Shown here: in pieces, positions 27,168 through 34,625 of the stretch
Layout: the number at the start of each line of letters is the position of its first letter
Numbering within the stretch: the stretch's first letter is position 1
Assembly (NCBI GenBank): GCA_902775975.1
Contig: CACYOC010000003.1
Location: 80,939 to 144,938, forward strand
Reading direction: 5' to 3'
Length of the DNA: 64,000 nt
DNA from: an uncultured Bacteroidales bacterium
GTDB taxonomy: Bacteria > Bacteroidota > Bacteroidia > Bacteroidales > Bacteroidaceae
Notes under the pieces: model-generated
The model's database searches: none
Told to the model about the DNA's origin: nothing
The model's input: only the letters and a program-made list of their open reading frames with translations
Position numbers and translations under genes: made by a program

Positions 27168-28115
27168 TCAGCTCAGCTCCAGCATTCTGTGGATGGGTTT
27201 CACGGCATCTTTGGCTATCTTCGCATCCAGCTCGATGGCGGGACTTTCGTTCTTCAGACAGTTATAGATTTTCTCCAGGGTATTGAGCTTCATATACTGG
27301 CACTCGTTACAGCTGCATTCCAGGCCGCTCTCGCTGATTTCCGGAGGCACGGGGATAAATTCCTTGTCGGGACACGTGCGCTGCAGCTCATGGAGAATTC
27401 CTGCCTCCGTAGCGACGATAAACTGTCGCTTGCTACTCGCCTTTGCCTCACGGAGCATGTCGGCAGTACTGCCCTTGATGTCAGCCACCGCCAGTACGGG
27501 AGCCTTACACTCCAGGTGAGCCATGACCACCGCATCAGGATATTGCTGCTTCAGCGCAACTATCTTGCTCACCGAGAAACGCTCGTGTACATGACAGCCG
27601 CCGTTCCACAGCAGCATCTGCCTGCCCGTCACCTCGTTGATGTAGTTGCCTAAGTTATAGTCCGGACCGAATATCAGCTTCGCATCCTTCGGCAGCTGAT
27701 CGACCACCTTCTTCGCATTGCCACTGGTCACCACCACGTCGGTCAGCGCCTTCACGGCAGCCGTCGTATTCACATAGCTGATGACTTGATAGTCCGGATG
27801 CTCATCCTTAAACTTCTGCAGGTCTTCCGCCTTGCAGCTGTCGGCCAGCGAACAGCCTGCGGCCAAGTCTGGACACAACACGGTCTTCTCGGGCGACAGC
27901 AGCTTACAGGTCTCTGCCATAAAGTGAACACCGCACATCACCATCATCTTCGCATCCGTCTCTGCCGCCTTGCGCGCCAGCGCTAACGAATCTCCTACGA
28001 AGTCTGCTACGTCCTGTACGTCGCCGACTGTATAGTAGTGTGCCAAGATGATAGCGTTCTTCTCTTGACACATCCTGCGAATCTCAGCTTTCAATTCTTC
28101 CGTTTTCAACATCAC
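27168..28115 (-). CDS. nadA: quinolinate synthase A
   Basis: Iron-sulfur enzyme condensing iminoaspartate and dihydroxyacetone phosphate to quinolinate for NAD synthesis. It has 315 residues. Three 4Fe-4S ligand regions are visible: MVMCGVHFMAETC, the LECSCNECQYM segment and, between them, WNGGCHVHERF. AIILAHYYTVGDVQDVADFVGDS is the N-terminal substrate region. ATGs at 28115 and 28112 are equivalent. No nadB or nadC is adjacent in this window. It is transcribed away from the DnaA-box-rich region, with a weak -7 box (TATATTTG) near 28322-28329, implying a leader of about 200 bases. Confidence 0.95.
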   Translation of the reverse strand: MMLKTEELKAEIRRMCQEKNAIILAHYYTVGDVQDVADFVGDSLALARKAAETDAKMMVMCGVHFMAETCKLLSPEKTVLCPDLAAGCSLADSCKAEDLQKFKDEHPDYQVISYVNTTAAVKALTDVVVTSGNAKKVVDQLPKDAKLIFGPDYNLGNYINEVTGRQMLLWNGGCHVHERFSVSKIVALKQQYPDAVVMAHLECKAPVLAVADIKGSTADMLREAKASSKRQFIVATEAGILHELQRTCPDKEFIPVPPEISESGLECSCNECQYMKLNTLEKIYNCLKNESPAIELDAKIAKDAVKPIHRMLELS

Positions 28116-28506
28116 ATTATATTTTTATTTCTTTTTCTTTTTTCTTTTAAAAAGAGAAATGATAAGGATGATAGGGCGTGGAAAAGTGCAAAACTTTCTG
28201 TCCTTTTCTGCTCGTTTTACGTTTTCCCAGTTTATCCTTCCCTTTTCCACCATCACTGTGGATACTTACTTCTTGGTTATCACCATGATAAGTTAGTTAT
28301 CCACCATTCTCTTTTTCGGTGCAAATATACTAAGTTTATATCTTTTTTCAGCCAAAAAGCGTGGAAAAGTTGCTCCTAACCCCGTAATTTATCCATAAAA
28401 TCCACTAAAAACCTGTTCCGCTTGTGGAAATTTGCTAATAATTCACTATCTTTGCACACGTTATCCACAGAGTTATCAACAGCTCTTCGCTAATGATTAA
28501 TGAATA
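28116..28506. other. candidate replication origin (DnaA-box cluster), no gene
   Basis: This 391-base gap has no credible reading frame. It holds a perfect DnaA box TTATCCACA (28461-28469) and four one-mismatch boxes: TTATCAACA (28473-28481), TTATCCACC (28297-28305), TTATCCATA (28389-28397) and, on -, GTATCCACA (28257-28265). It also has three related TTTTCCAC words (28177, 28243, 28360) and an AT-rich segment at 28320-28350. By rough arithmetic fewer than 0.1 such boxes are expected by chance. Two parS-like sites lie 26 kb away. Against it: most genes to the left run toward it. A GC-skew plot would decide. Confidence 0.55.
28447..28454 (+). promoter_or_regulatory. -7 box of the CotH-like gene promoter
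   Basis: TATCTTTG, with a TTG 22 bases upstream (28422-28424). The predicted start of transcription falls at the perfect DnaA box (28461), so DnaA binding could block this promoter. Confidence 0.5.
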
Positions 28507-29952
28507 ATGAAAAATATGAAAAAGACTTTCTCCATATTATTTCTGTTTATATCATCGTACCTTTATGGCCAACAAGCAATCAATCTGGATGATGTAAGAA
28601 ACGTAGGATTGTACGTAGTTGAGATTACCACGGTCGATCAAGAAGAACCAGAAGGAATCTTTATAACAAAGCCCGGCGATGAGAAATGGCAAAACATCAT
28701 TTATAAAAACAAAGTTCCCTGTAGAATCGTCATATCGCGTGGTGAAGAAGTGCTTTATGACAGTGGACCTTATGTAGATAATACTTCTGGCGCCACCATT
28801 AGGATCACTGGTAACAACAGCGCCTATTATTCTCATCCATTAAATATGCCTTACAGAATAAAACTGGAAAAAGCCTCCGATTTACTTTTCAGAGGTAACG
28901 ATGACATCTATAAAGATAAAACCTGGCGCCTGTATAAAGATGCAGTAAACTTAAATACTATTACAGCACTGAAACTGAGTGAAGTCATGGAAATGGAATG
29001 GACAACGGCATACGTGCCTTGTAATGTCATTATCAACGGAGACTACAGAGGGTATTATCTCCTGACGGAAACGATGAAGAGAAATGCTCAATGCCGTGTC
29101 AACTGTGATAAGAAGAAGGGATATATCGTAGAGAAAGATGCTTATTGGTGGAAAGAAAACAAATACTTCACCTCCACATGGTATAAGGATGACAATGTCT
29201 TCCGCTGGACATGGAAATATCCTGATGAAGAGGATGTAACGGAAGACAATGAGCTGTATATCAAAGGTTATATTGAACGTATGGAAGAAAGTCTTCAGCA
29301 AGGCAACTATGAGGACTATATAGACTTATCGTCATTTGCCAAATGGCTTCTTTCACACGACGTTTTAGGCACTGATGACACCTGGGGGTCAAATATGTTT
29401 ATCAAGAAATATGACGAAACTGACCAAAGCCGCTTAGAGTTACCATGCCTATGGGATTTTGATTCCAGTTATTTAGTGCCTCCTGGTTCTTTCTCAAATT
29501 TCCATTCCATGAGTAATGAGTATTTTAAAGCCTTGATGAATAGCAGCAACCCTTCATTCAGAGAGGCTTATGTAAAATTGTGGAACGACAAAAAAGAAGA
29601 AATTACCAATACACTGATTACTTTCTTAACTCAATTCGAAGATTCGGAAGAGGCGAAGGCCATTGATGCTTCCAGACAATTGCATTATAAAAGATGGGGT
29701 ACCCAAATTGGTACCATAAAAAGTAATGTTGAAACAACATTAGAATGGATAAATACCCATATACCTCTTCTTGATAAACAAATACAATCTATTGCAGCAG
29801 GTATTTCTGATATCAATGAGTCACCTCGTAAAACAGCGAGACAATACTATAATCTGCAAGGCATGAAACTGAATACTGCGGGTAATAACAGTATTGTCAT
29901 CTGTCGGGACGCTAATGGTAAAACCATGAAAATAACAAAGGCGCTTCGCTAA
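28507..29952 (+). CDS. secreted CotH-kinase-like protein with C-terminal tail
   Basis: A 481-residue exported protein. The signal peptide is SILFLFISSYLYG. The body resembles the CotH protein-kinase-like family: YRIKLEKASDLL, CNVIINGDYRGYYLLTE (about 175-191), YIDLSSFAKWLLSHDVLG and LPCLWDFDSS, the last resembling the metal-binding DFD. Whether it still phosphorylates anything is unknown. It ends YYNLQGMKLNTAGNNS and a short basic tail, a variant of the sorting-like tail of other secreted proteins here. Composition is AT-rich. The promoter overlaps DnaA-box-like sites. Confidence 0.75.
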   Translation: MKNMKKTFSILFLFISSYLYGQQAINLDDVRNVGLYVVEITTVDQEEPEGIFITKPGDEKWQNIIYKNKVPCRIVISRGEEVLYDSGPYVDNTSGATIRITGNNSAYYSHPLNMPYRIKLEKASDLLFRGNDDIYKDKTWRLYKDAVNLNTITALKLSEVMEMEWTTAYVPCNVIINGDYRGYYLLTETMKRNAQCRVNCDKKKGYIVEKDAYWWKENKYFTSTWYKDDNVFRWTWKYPDEEDVTEDNELYIKGYIERMEESLQQGNYEDYIDLSSFAKWLLSHDVLGTDDTWGSNMFIKKYDETDQSRLELPCLWDFDSSYLVPPGSFSNFHSMSNEYFKALMNSSNPSFREAYVKLWNDKKEEITNTLITFLTQFEDSEEAKAIDASRQLHYKRWGTQIGTIKSNVETTLEWINTHIPLLDKQIQSIAAGISDINESPRKTARQYYNLQGMKLNTAGNNSIVICRDANGKTMKITKALR

Positions 29953-29972
29953 TTAATAATTAATAATGAATA
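29951..29972 (+). repeat. TTAATAA tandem repeat after the CotH-like gene
   Basis: TAATTAATAA-type units begin within the TAA stop (29950-29952) and continue to the ATG of the next gene. Similar words precede the CotH-like gene near 28490. Confidence 0.6.
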
Positions 29973-30509
29973 ATGCGTAAGATAAAAACCATAGAGATGC
30001 AGCGCCTCACCATTGACGAATACCGCGCTGCCCACAAGCTGCCACTCGTCGTGGTGCTCGACAATGTGCGCTCCATGTATAACATCGGCAGCGTCTTCCG
30101 CACCTGCGACGCCTTCCGTGTCGAGCAACTCGTGCTGTGTGGCATCTGCCAGACGCCGCCACACGTAGAGATCCACAAGACCGCCCTCGGTGCCGAGGAG
30201 AGTGTGCCCTGGCGTTACTTCGCCGACACCCTCGAGGCCGTGCGCACCCTCCATGACGAGGGTTATACCGTGCTCTCCGTCGAACAGGTGGAGCACAGCA
30301 CCAAGCTGCAGACCTTCATTGCTGATGAGCATAAGAGATACGCCGTAGTCCTGGGTAACGAGGTGAAGGGCGTCCTTCAGGAGGTTGTTGATGCCTCCGA
30401 CGGCTGCCTCGAGATTCCTCAGTCAGGCACGAAGCACTCCATGAACGTCTCCGTTACTGCTGGCATAGTCATCTACAAGTTCGCCGAACAGTTGCTGTTG
30501 AAGGAATAA
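29973..30509 (+). CDS. SpoU/TrmH-family RNA 2'-O-methyltransferase
   Basis: A 178-residue SPOUT methyltransferase using AdoMet to methylate a ribose in tRNA or rRNA. All three SpoU motifs are present: VLDNVRSMYNIGSVFRTCDAF (motif 1, about 27-47), YAVVLGNEVKGV (motif 2) and LEIPQSGTKHSMNVSVTAGI (motif 3). The protein lacks the extra N-terminal substrate domain of the rRNA enzymes, so a small tRNA or rRNA enzyme is equally likely. The ATG at 29973 follows a TTAATAA repeat. A strong terminator begins at its stop. Confidence 0.93.
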   Translation: MRKIKTIEMQRLTIDEYRAAHKLPLVVVLDNVRSMYNIGSVFRTCDAFRVEQLVLCGICQTPPHVEIHKTALGAEESVPWRYFADTLEAVRTLHDEGYTVLSVEQVEHSTKLQTFIADEHKRYAVVLGNEVKGVLQEVVDASDGCLEIPQSGTKHSMNVSVTAGIVIYKFAEQLLLKE

Positions 30510-30540
30510 GTGGCGGCACGCTGATGTCGCCACTTTTTTT
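30509..30540 (+). terminator. terminator after the SpoU methyltransferase gene
   Basis: AGTGGCG and CGCCACT form a 7-bp stem closed by a 12-base loop and followed by a run of T. It starts at the last base of the stop codon. Confidence 0.85.
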
Positions 30541-30549
30541 ATATTTTCC

Positions 30550-30580
30550 TTGTTTGTTTCGCAATTATTTACTACTTTTG
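30550..30580 (+). promoter_or_regulatory. promoter of hypothetical gene 30596
   Basis: TTG (30550-30552), a 20-base spacer, TACTTTTG (30573-30580), about 15 bases before the chosen ATG. Confidence 0.65.
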
Positions 30581-30595
30581 CACACAAAAGATAAT

Positions 30596-31201
30596 ATGGC
30601 AGACAAGATTTATAAACTTTCATTAGAACAGTTAAATGACATCGTCAGCGATGCCGTTACTAATGCTATCAAGAAACTTGATAACATCGAAATTGTTGAT
30701 GATAAGCCTAAAGGACCAGCCACTGAAGTCAAGGTTGGAGAATTTTCAGAACAGCAGTATCAGGAAGCCATTCAGACAATGGCAAAGAATCGCGGTAAGG
30801 GCGATGAACCAAAAGTTGGAATATTTTGGTATAACGTTACTCTGAAACAACTTTTTGGAGTTGTAACTCACAAACGTACTGATTATTTAAAACCGAATGC
30901 TGGAGGAGGACTTATCACTTGTAGCGAGATGCATGAAGATGTTTGGAAGAAAGAATTCCGTAAACAAAAATATCACGGAAACGGTATAGGTCCTTTTAAA
31001 GGTGAATATCAGATGAAACCAAGAGGAAGAGTATTCTACTCTCCAGCTGATGACCAATATATCATTGCAGTAGGTTCGTGGATTGACGATAATCAGGATG
31101 CAATAGAATATATTATAAATGAGTTTGATTTGCCTCGAGAAAAGACTATTGTCAAAAAGGCTAATCATTGGGATATTGGACAAACTTGGTCTGATATATA
31201 A
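30596..31201 (+). CDS. conserved-looking hypothetical protein, 201 residues
   Basis: I do not recognise the family. The ATG at 30596 is chosen because the longer frame (from 30524) runs through the terminator and promoter. The protein is soluble, with no signal peptide. An N-terminal helical part (YKLSLEQLNDIVSDAVTNA) is followed by a globular part rich in aromatic and charged residues (FWYNVTLKQLFGVVTHKRTD, RVFYSPADDQYIIAVGSWI, EKTIVKKANHWDIGQTW). Composition is AT-rich relative to both neighbours, which may mean recent acquisition. It is bounded by its own promoter and terminator, so it stands alone. Confidence 0.7.
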   Translation: MADKIYKLSLEQLNDIVSDAVTNAIKKLDNIEIVDDKPKGPATEVKVGEFSEQQYQEAIQTMAKNRGKGDEPKVGIFWYNVTLKQLFGVVTHKRTDYLKPNAGGGLITCSEMHEDVWKKEFRKQKYHGNGIGPFKGEYQMKPRGRVFYSPADDQYIIAVGSWIDDNQDAIEYIINEFDLPREKTIVKKANHWDIGQTWSDI

Positions 31202-31223
31202 ATTAAGAGGTACGAAGGTACGA

Positions 31224-31255
31224 GAAAAAGCCCACTCCGAAGAGTGAGCTTTTTC
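31224..31255 (+). terminator. terminator after gene 30596
   Basis: AAAAAGC, CACTC, loop CGAA, GAGTG, GCTTTTT: a stem with A and T runs. Its first 23 bases are identical to the end of xerD (complement of 34626-34648). Confidence 0.8.
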
Positions 31256-31261
31256 TCATTT

Positions 31262-31299
31262 CACCTCCCCTCCCCCCCGGGAGGGGCTGGGGGTGGGCT
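31262..31299 (-). repeat. C-rich stop-adjacent element, copy 1
   Basis: On the - strand AGCCCACCCCCAGCCCCTCC then a run of G and GAGGGGAGG starts right after the TAA of the isomerase-like gene. Near-identical copies follow the stops at 34006 and 36719. The CCCCTCCC/GGGAGGGG halves can form a hairpin. Confidence 0.9.
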
Positions 31300-32724
31300 T
31301 TACTCATGCACATACAACTTCCACCCCAGGTACGTCTCGATGGCCTCCTGCAGGATTTCCACCACGTCTGTGCGCACCATGGCCACGTGATGCTCGAAGC
31401 CGTTTTTGCAGATATACTTCATCAGCTGCTGCAGGTTGTCCACCTGTGTCACGGCGATGCAGCCGTCCATGCCGTAGGGGTCGTTCGTCAGCTGACCCTT
31501 GCCCAGATACGCCTTGATGCAGCCCTGCGGGTCGTCGGTAGAGATGCGGAAGAACGTGAAGGGACCCTCGCTGACCTTTGCATATACCGCTCCGAAGGTG
31601 TTGATCTTGCCGAGTGTGCGTCCGAGTACGCCGAGAGGGCCGAGCTTCAGGTCGTCGTTGCCCACGAACGACTTCGCGTAGTTGCCGCAGTGCGTGCAAA
31701 CACACTTGTTGCGGTCCTCCGCAAAGTTGTTGTTCCAGTCGAGTAGGGCAGAGGCCTTGTTCGCTGCCAGCGTCAGCGCATACATCGACACCGCTCCCGC
31801 CAAGTCCGTCTCGCAGGCTGCCGGTATCAGCTTGTCGCTGAGCATCGACATCGTCACACACGGTGCACAGCCGTAGTTCTGCTCCAGCGAGTCCCAGCAC
31901 TGTATGGCCACCGCCTGCACGTCGTTCGCCTCAATCCAGTTCTCCACGGCCACGCTGAACTTCGCCTGCAGCCCTAACTTCTCCTTGTAGTTCTCGGGCA
32001 CCTTCGCGTAGTTACACGTGCGGTTACACATCTCGATGAATTTCGGGTCGTCGTCCTTGATTTTCTGTGCGGCATATAGGATTTCGCTCAGGTCTGCCGG
32101 TACCACCGTGATACCGCTGCGCTGCAGCAGCTTCTCCGAGGCACGGCACGTGTTAAAGCCCAAGGGGCGCGTACCTATCTGTCCCAGTCGGCAGTGGCGT
32201 AGTCCGTTCACCACACGGCAGATGGCTGCGAAGCGGTCGATGTCCTTGCGCAGCAGCGGGTCGTAGATAGAGTATGTATGCAGCGTAGTGTCCGTAAAGG
32301 GAATGCCATACTGGTACAGGTTGTTGCAGACGCTGATTTTTCCGCAGAAGGCGTCGCGTCGTGAGTCCAGATCCACCTTGTCGTTCTCGTCGTCGCAGGC
32401 CTGCACCATCACCGGCACGTTCAGCTCTGCGTCGCTGATGGCGTTGATGATGCCAATCTCGAATCCGAAGTTTGGCAGCGACACGATGATGCCGTCAATC
32501 TCGTCGCGGTGTTCACGGAACTGCCGTGACACCATCAGTCCGTCTTCGCGTGTCTCTATGCTGCTGCTGCCTGTCGGCGTCGCGTCTTCCGGCAGTATGA
32601 CATATTCATACCCCCCTTCTTCCAGCGTCTTCAGCAGTTGTTTCCTCACGTCCTTTGCCAGTTCCGAGTTAAAGTAGGCGCGAGTACCGATGATCACGCC
32701 AAAGCAAGTCTTTCCGTTTCTCAT
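31300..32724 (-). CDS. L-fucose/L-arabinose isomerase-family protein
   Basis: A 474-residue cytosolic protein resembling the ketol-isomerase fold family of FucI and AraA; the true sugar is not clear. Visible segments are GVIIGTRAYFNSELAKD near the N-terminus, RQFREHRDEIDGIIVSLPNFG, GLRHCRLGQIGTRPLGFNT, AVAIQCWDSLEQNYGCAPC and DGCIAVTQVDNLQQL. The glutamate in CWDSLEQNYG may be catalytic, by analogy only. The ATG at 32724 (MRNGKTCFG) is preferred over the TTG at 32766, which lies in the -7 box. A C-rich repeat element begins immediately after the stop codon. Confidence 0.8.
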   Translation of the reverse strand: MRNGKTCFGVIIGTRAYFNSELAKDVRKQLLKTLEEGGYEYVILPEDATPTGSSSIETREDGLMVSRQFREHRDEIDGIIVSLPNFGFEIGIINAISDAELNVPVMVQACDDENDKVDLDSRRDAFCGKISVCNNLYQYGIPFTDTTLHTYSIYDPLLRKDIDRFAAICRVVNGLRHCRLGQIGTRPLGFNTCRASEKLLQRSGITVVPADLSEILYAAQKIKDDDPKFIEMCNRTCNYAKVPENYKEKLGLQAKFSVAVENWIEANDVQAVAIQCWDSLEQNYGCAPCVTMSMLSDKLIPAACETDLAGAVSMYALTLAANKASALLDWNNNFAEDRNKCVCTHCGNYAKSFVGNDDLKLGPLGVLGRTLGKINTFGAVYAKVSEGPFTFFRISTDDPQGCIKAYLGKGQLTNDPYGMDGCIAVTQVDNLQQLMKYICKNGFEHHVAMVRTDVVEILQEAIETYLGWKLYVHE

Positions 32725-32763
32725 TTCTTTTAAGTATTTGTTGTTAGTAAAATATTCCGCTTG

Positions 32764-32794
32764 CAAAAATACAAATTATTTCCGATACTACAAA
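32764..32794 (-). promoter_or_regulatory. promoter of the isomerase-like gene
   Basis: On the - strand TTTG (32791-32794), a 19-base spacer, TATTTTTG (32764-32771): full consensus, 40 bases before the ATG. Confidence 0.8.
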
Positions 32795-32822
32795 CGACAT
32801 CACTACTTTTTTGAAAGAAAAG

Positions 32823-32854
32823 TTTGGTGGTATCGGTAAAAAACTTTACCTTTG
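32823..32854 (+). promoter_or_regulatory. promoter of secreted protein gene 32885
   Basis: TTTG (32823-32826), a 20-base spacer, TACCTTTG (32847-32854): exact consensus, 30 bases before the ATG. Confidence 0.85.
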
Positions 32855-32884
32855 CATGAATTTTTATAACAAAGCCAGATATTG

Positions 32885-34006
32885 ATGAAACATTTATCGT
32901 TAAGAATGCTCTTTCTGTTGTCTATTATCTTGACAGGAAGCAGCAGTATTTATGGGCAGTCTGCCGTAAGTCCCGAGGGCGCTGATGCCTATGTCTATTC
33001 GTTGGTGACCGATGCGTCATCGTTAGCCGCTGGCGACCAGTTTGTGATAGTGAACGAGGAGTCAAGTGTGGCGATGGGAGCGCAAAATACGAATAACAGA
33101 GCTAAGGTTGATGTCACCATTACAGACCATACTATTTCCGAGCTTCCTGACGGAGTTCAAATCGTTGAGTTAGAGAAGACGGGAAGTAATTGGTATCTAA
33201 AAGTGGGAACTCAATATCTTTATGCTCCTGGTTCTAGCAATTACCTTAAAACTAAAAGCGATAAGCTATCAGGTGAATCAGCAAAAGCTAAGATAGAAAT
33301 AAATGGGGAAACGGGTGTAGCAACGATTTTATTTAAAACGAATAGTACATTTAAGAAAGATTATAATTGGGTTAGGTATAATAGTACTAATAGAATATTC
33401 TCTTGCTATACTTTTGATCAGCAAGACGTTTACATCTACCGCCGCGAACCCGCTGCAACCTTCGATGTTACGATGGGTAGCGCCGGCTGGCGAACGTTGA
33501 TTTGCGCACAGAATGTTTCTGTGCAAGACGGCTATCAGGCCTATACCGTTACGGGCAGCGACGCATCGTCAGTAATGTTGACAAATGTCGCTTCCGTCAA
33601 GGCTGGTAGTCCCTATCTGCTCAGCGGTCCTGAAGGCACCTGCACGCTGACCGTCATTGATGCTGCAGAGGAACCGGAGGGTAACCTGTTGGCAGTGAGT
33701 ACAGAGAGCGACGGCGACGGCGTCTATGTGCTGGCAAACAAAAGTCACGGAGTAGGCTTCTACCGCTGGGATGGCGGCCTGATAGGCAGCGGTCGTGTGA
33801 TACTACCTGCTACTGCGGTGGCGGGCAAGAGTCGCGAGTTCTTTGGTTTTGATGAAGGTGGAACGACTTCGATAAGTGAAAAGTTAACAGTGAAAAGTGA
33901 AAAATTTGCTCCCGCTACAGAGTTCTATAACCTCAACGGACAGCGCGTCACGGCGCCCACGAAGGGTTTGTATATTGTGAACGGACGGAAAGTGGTGGTG
34001 AAGTAA
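32885..34006 (+). CDS. secreted protein of unknown function with C-terminal tail
   Basis: A 373-residue exported protein; the ATG at 32885 is preferred to the TTG just before it. The signal peptide is MLFLLSIILTGSSSIYG. The body is beta-rich with no enzyme motif that I recognise: YVYSLVTDASSLAAGDQFVI and WYLKVGTQYLYAPG suggest ligand-binding or adhesin-type sheets. It ends EFYNLNGQRVTAPTKGLYIV then NGRKVVVK, the best copy of the sorting-like tail in this window. Just before the tail, SEKLTVKSEKFAP is encoded by a GTGAAAAGTGAAA repeat. A C-rich element starts right after its stop. Confidence 0.78.
   Translation: MKHLSLRMLFLLSIILTGSSSIYGQSAVSPEGADAYVYSLVTDASSLAAGDQFVIVNEESSVAMGAQNTNNRAKVDVTITDHTISELPDGVQIVELEKTGSNWYLKVGTQYLYAPGSSNYLKTKSDKLSGESAKAKIEINGETGVATILFKTNSTFKKDYNWVRYNSTNRIFSCYTFDQQDVYIYRREPAATFDVTMGSAGWRTLICAQNVSVQDGYQAYTVTGSDASSVMLTNVASVKAGSPYLLSGPEGTCTLTVIDAAEEPEGNLLAVSTESDGDGVYVLANKSHGVGFYRWDGGLIGSGRVILPATAVAGKSREFFGFDEGGTTSISEKLTVKSEKFAPATEFYNLNGQRVTAPTKGLYIVNGRKVVVK
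33874..33915 (+). repeat. GTGAAAAGT repeat, coding copy
   Basis: AAGTGAAAAGTTAACAGTGA-type units ending GTGAAAAATTTGCTCCCGC, in frame near the 3' end of the secreted protein gene. The same end word occurs at 41048-41088 and inverted at 45231-45275. Confidence 0.85.
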
Positions 34007-34179
34007 AAGCCCACCCCCAGCCCCTCCCGGGGGGAGGGGAGGTTAAAGTTTAAAATTTAAAGTTTAAAGTTTAGAGTCAGTTTAAGAGTTTAAGGAGTTT
34101 AAGAGTTTAAAGGTAATCATAATTCCTAATTCCTAATTTAATCTCTCTGTACCTCTGTGTTTAAAATAAAGAAAGAACA
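34007..34179 (+). repeat. composite repeat block 1 (C-rich, AGTTTA, AATTCCT, CTCTGT)
   Basis: From the base after the stop: a C-rich hairpin element (34007-34045), AGTTTAAAGTTTAGAG units (to about 34116), GGTAATCATAATTCC with AATTCCT units (to 34140), then CTCTCTGT and TGTGTTTAAA up to the next ATG. The same ordered series occurs at 36720-36910 with different unit numbers. Confidence 0.9.
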
Positions 34180-34341
34180 ATGAAGAAAACATATACCATT
34201 CCCTCCTTGACGATTGTACAGTTGGGAAACTACACACTGCTGGCAGGCTCCGAGCAAACCAAGGGCGTCTATCACGACGAGACGGTGAATAAATTTGACG
34301 AGCTGCTGGGTCGTGAAGCAGAATTTGACGACGAATATTAA
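34180..34341 (+). CDS. small peptide, 53 residues, LLAGS-containing
   Basis: ATG at 34180, TAA at 34339-34341. The peptide begins MKKTYTIPSLTIVQLGNYTL, followed by LAGSEQTKGVY and an acidic end (GREAEFDDEY). I know this layout (MKK, Y, P, then a hydrophobic stretch ending in L(L/M)AGS and an acidic tail) as a frequent kind of small Bacteroidales protein, often near secreted or surface genes. The break after LAGS could be a processing site, but that is inference. A strong terminator follows, supporting a real transcript. Function unknown. Confidence 0.65.
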   Translation: MKKTYTIPSLTIVQLGNYTLLAGSEQTKGVYHDETVNKFDELLGREAEFDDEY

Positions 34342-34389
34342 TCGAAAAAGGCGGTTACAAAACCCTCGTATGGCTGTTGCATAAAACAA

Positions 34390-34421
34390 ATACGGCTTTC
34401 GCACCCAGCGAAAGCCGTTTT
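34390..34421 (+). terminator. terminator after the small peptide gene
   Basis: ACGGCTTTCGC and GCGAAAGCCGT make a perfect 11-bp stem with a 5-base loop and a short T run. Confidence 0.88.
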
Positions 34422-34488
34422 CACAGGGTGCGAGAACTGCTTTCGACGGGGGAGAAGACGTATTTCGGCGGGTGGAAGTACGGCTCTC

Positions 34489-34581
34489 ATTTATTTTTAG
34501 CGGCCGCTACGTTTATTTTTGGCGCCCGCTAAAAATATTCACGGCTCCCGCCAAAAATAAATTGAGCTCCCGCCAAAAACC
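34489..34581. repeat. palindromic TTTATTTTTGGCG cluster
   Basis: TTATTTTTAGCGGCCGCTA and TTTATTTTTGGCGCCCGC are followed by their approximate complements CGCTAAAAATA and CGCCAAAAATAAA, then another CCCGCCAAAAACC. Several pairings are possible, giving a branched or alternative hairpin. It lies between two convergent transcripts and codes for nothing visible. Confidence 0.75.
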
Positions 34582-34625
34582 TTTTTTCATCCTATAGTAC
34601 CTCTCCCCCTCTCCACCTTATTATA

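Noticed and set aside
32725-32766. TTG start at 32766 for the isomerase-like gene
   Set aside because: This TTG is part of the -7 box TATTTTTG; the same false start occurs at gyrB (40442), folP (43502) and the AICAR gene (62435).
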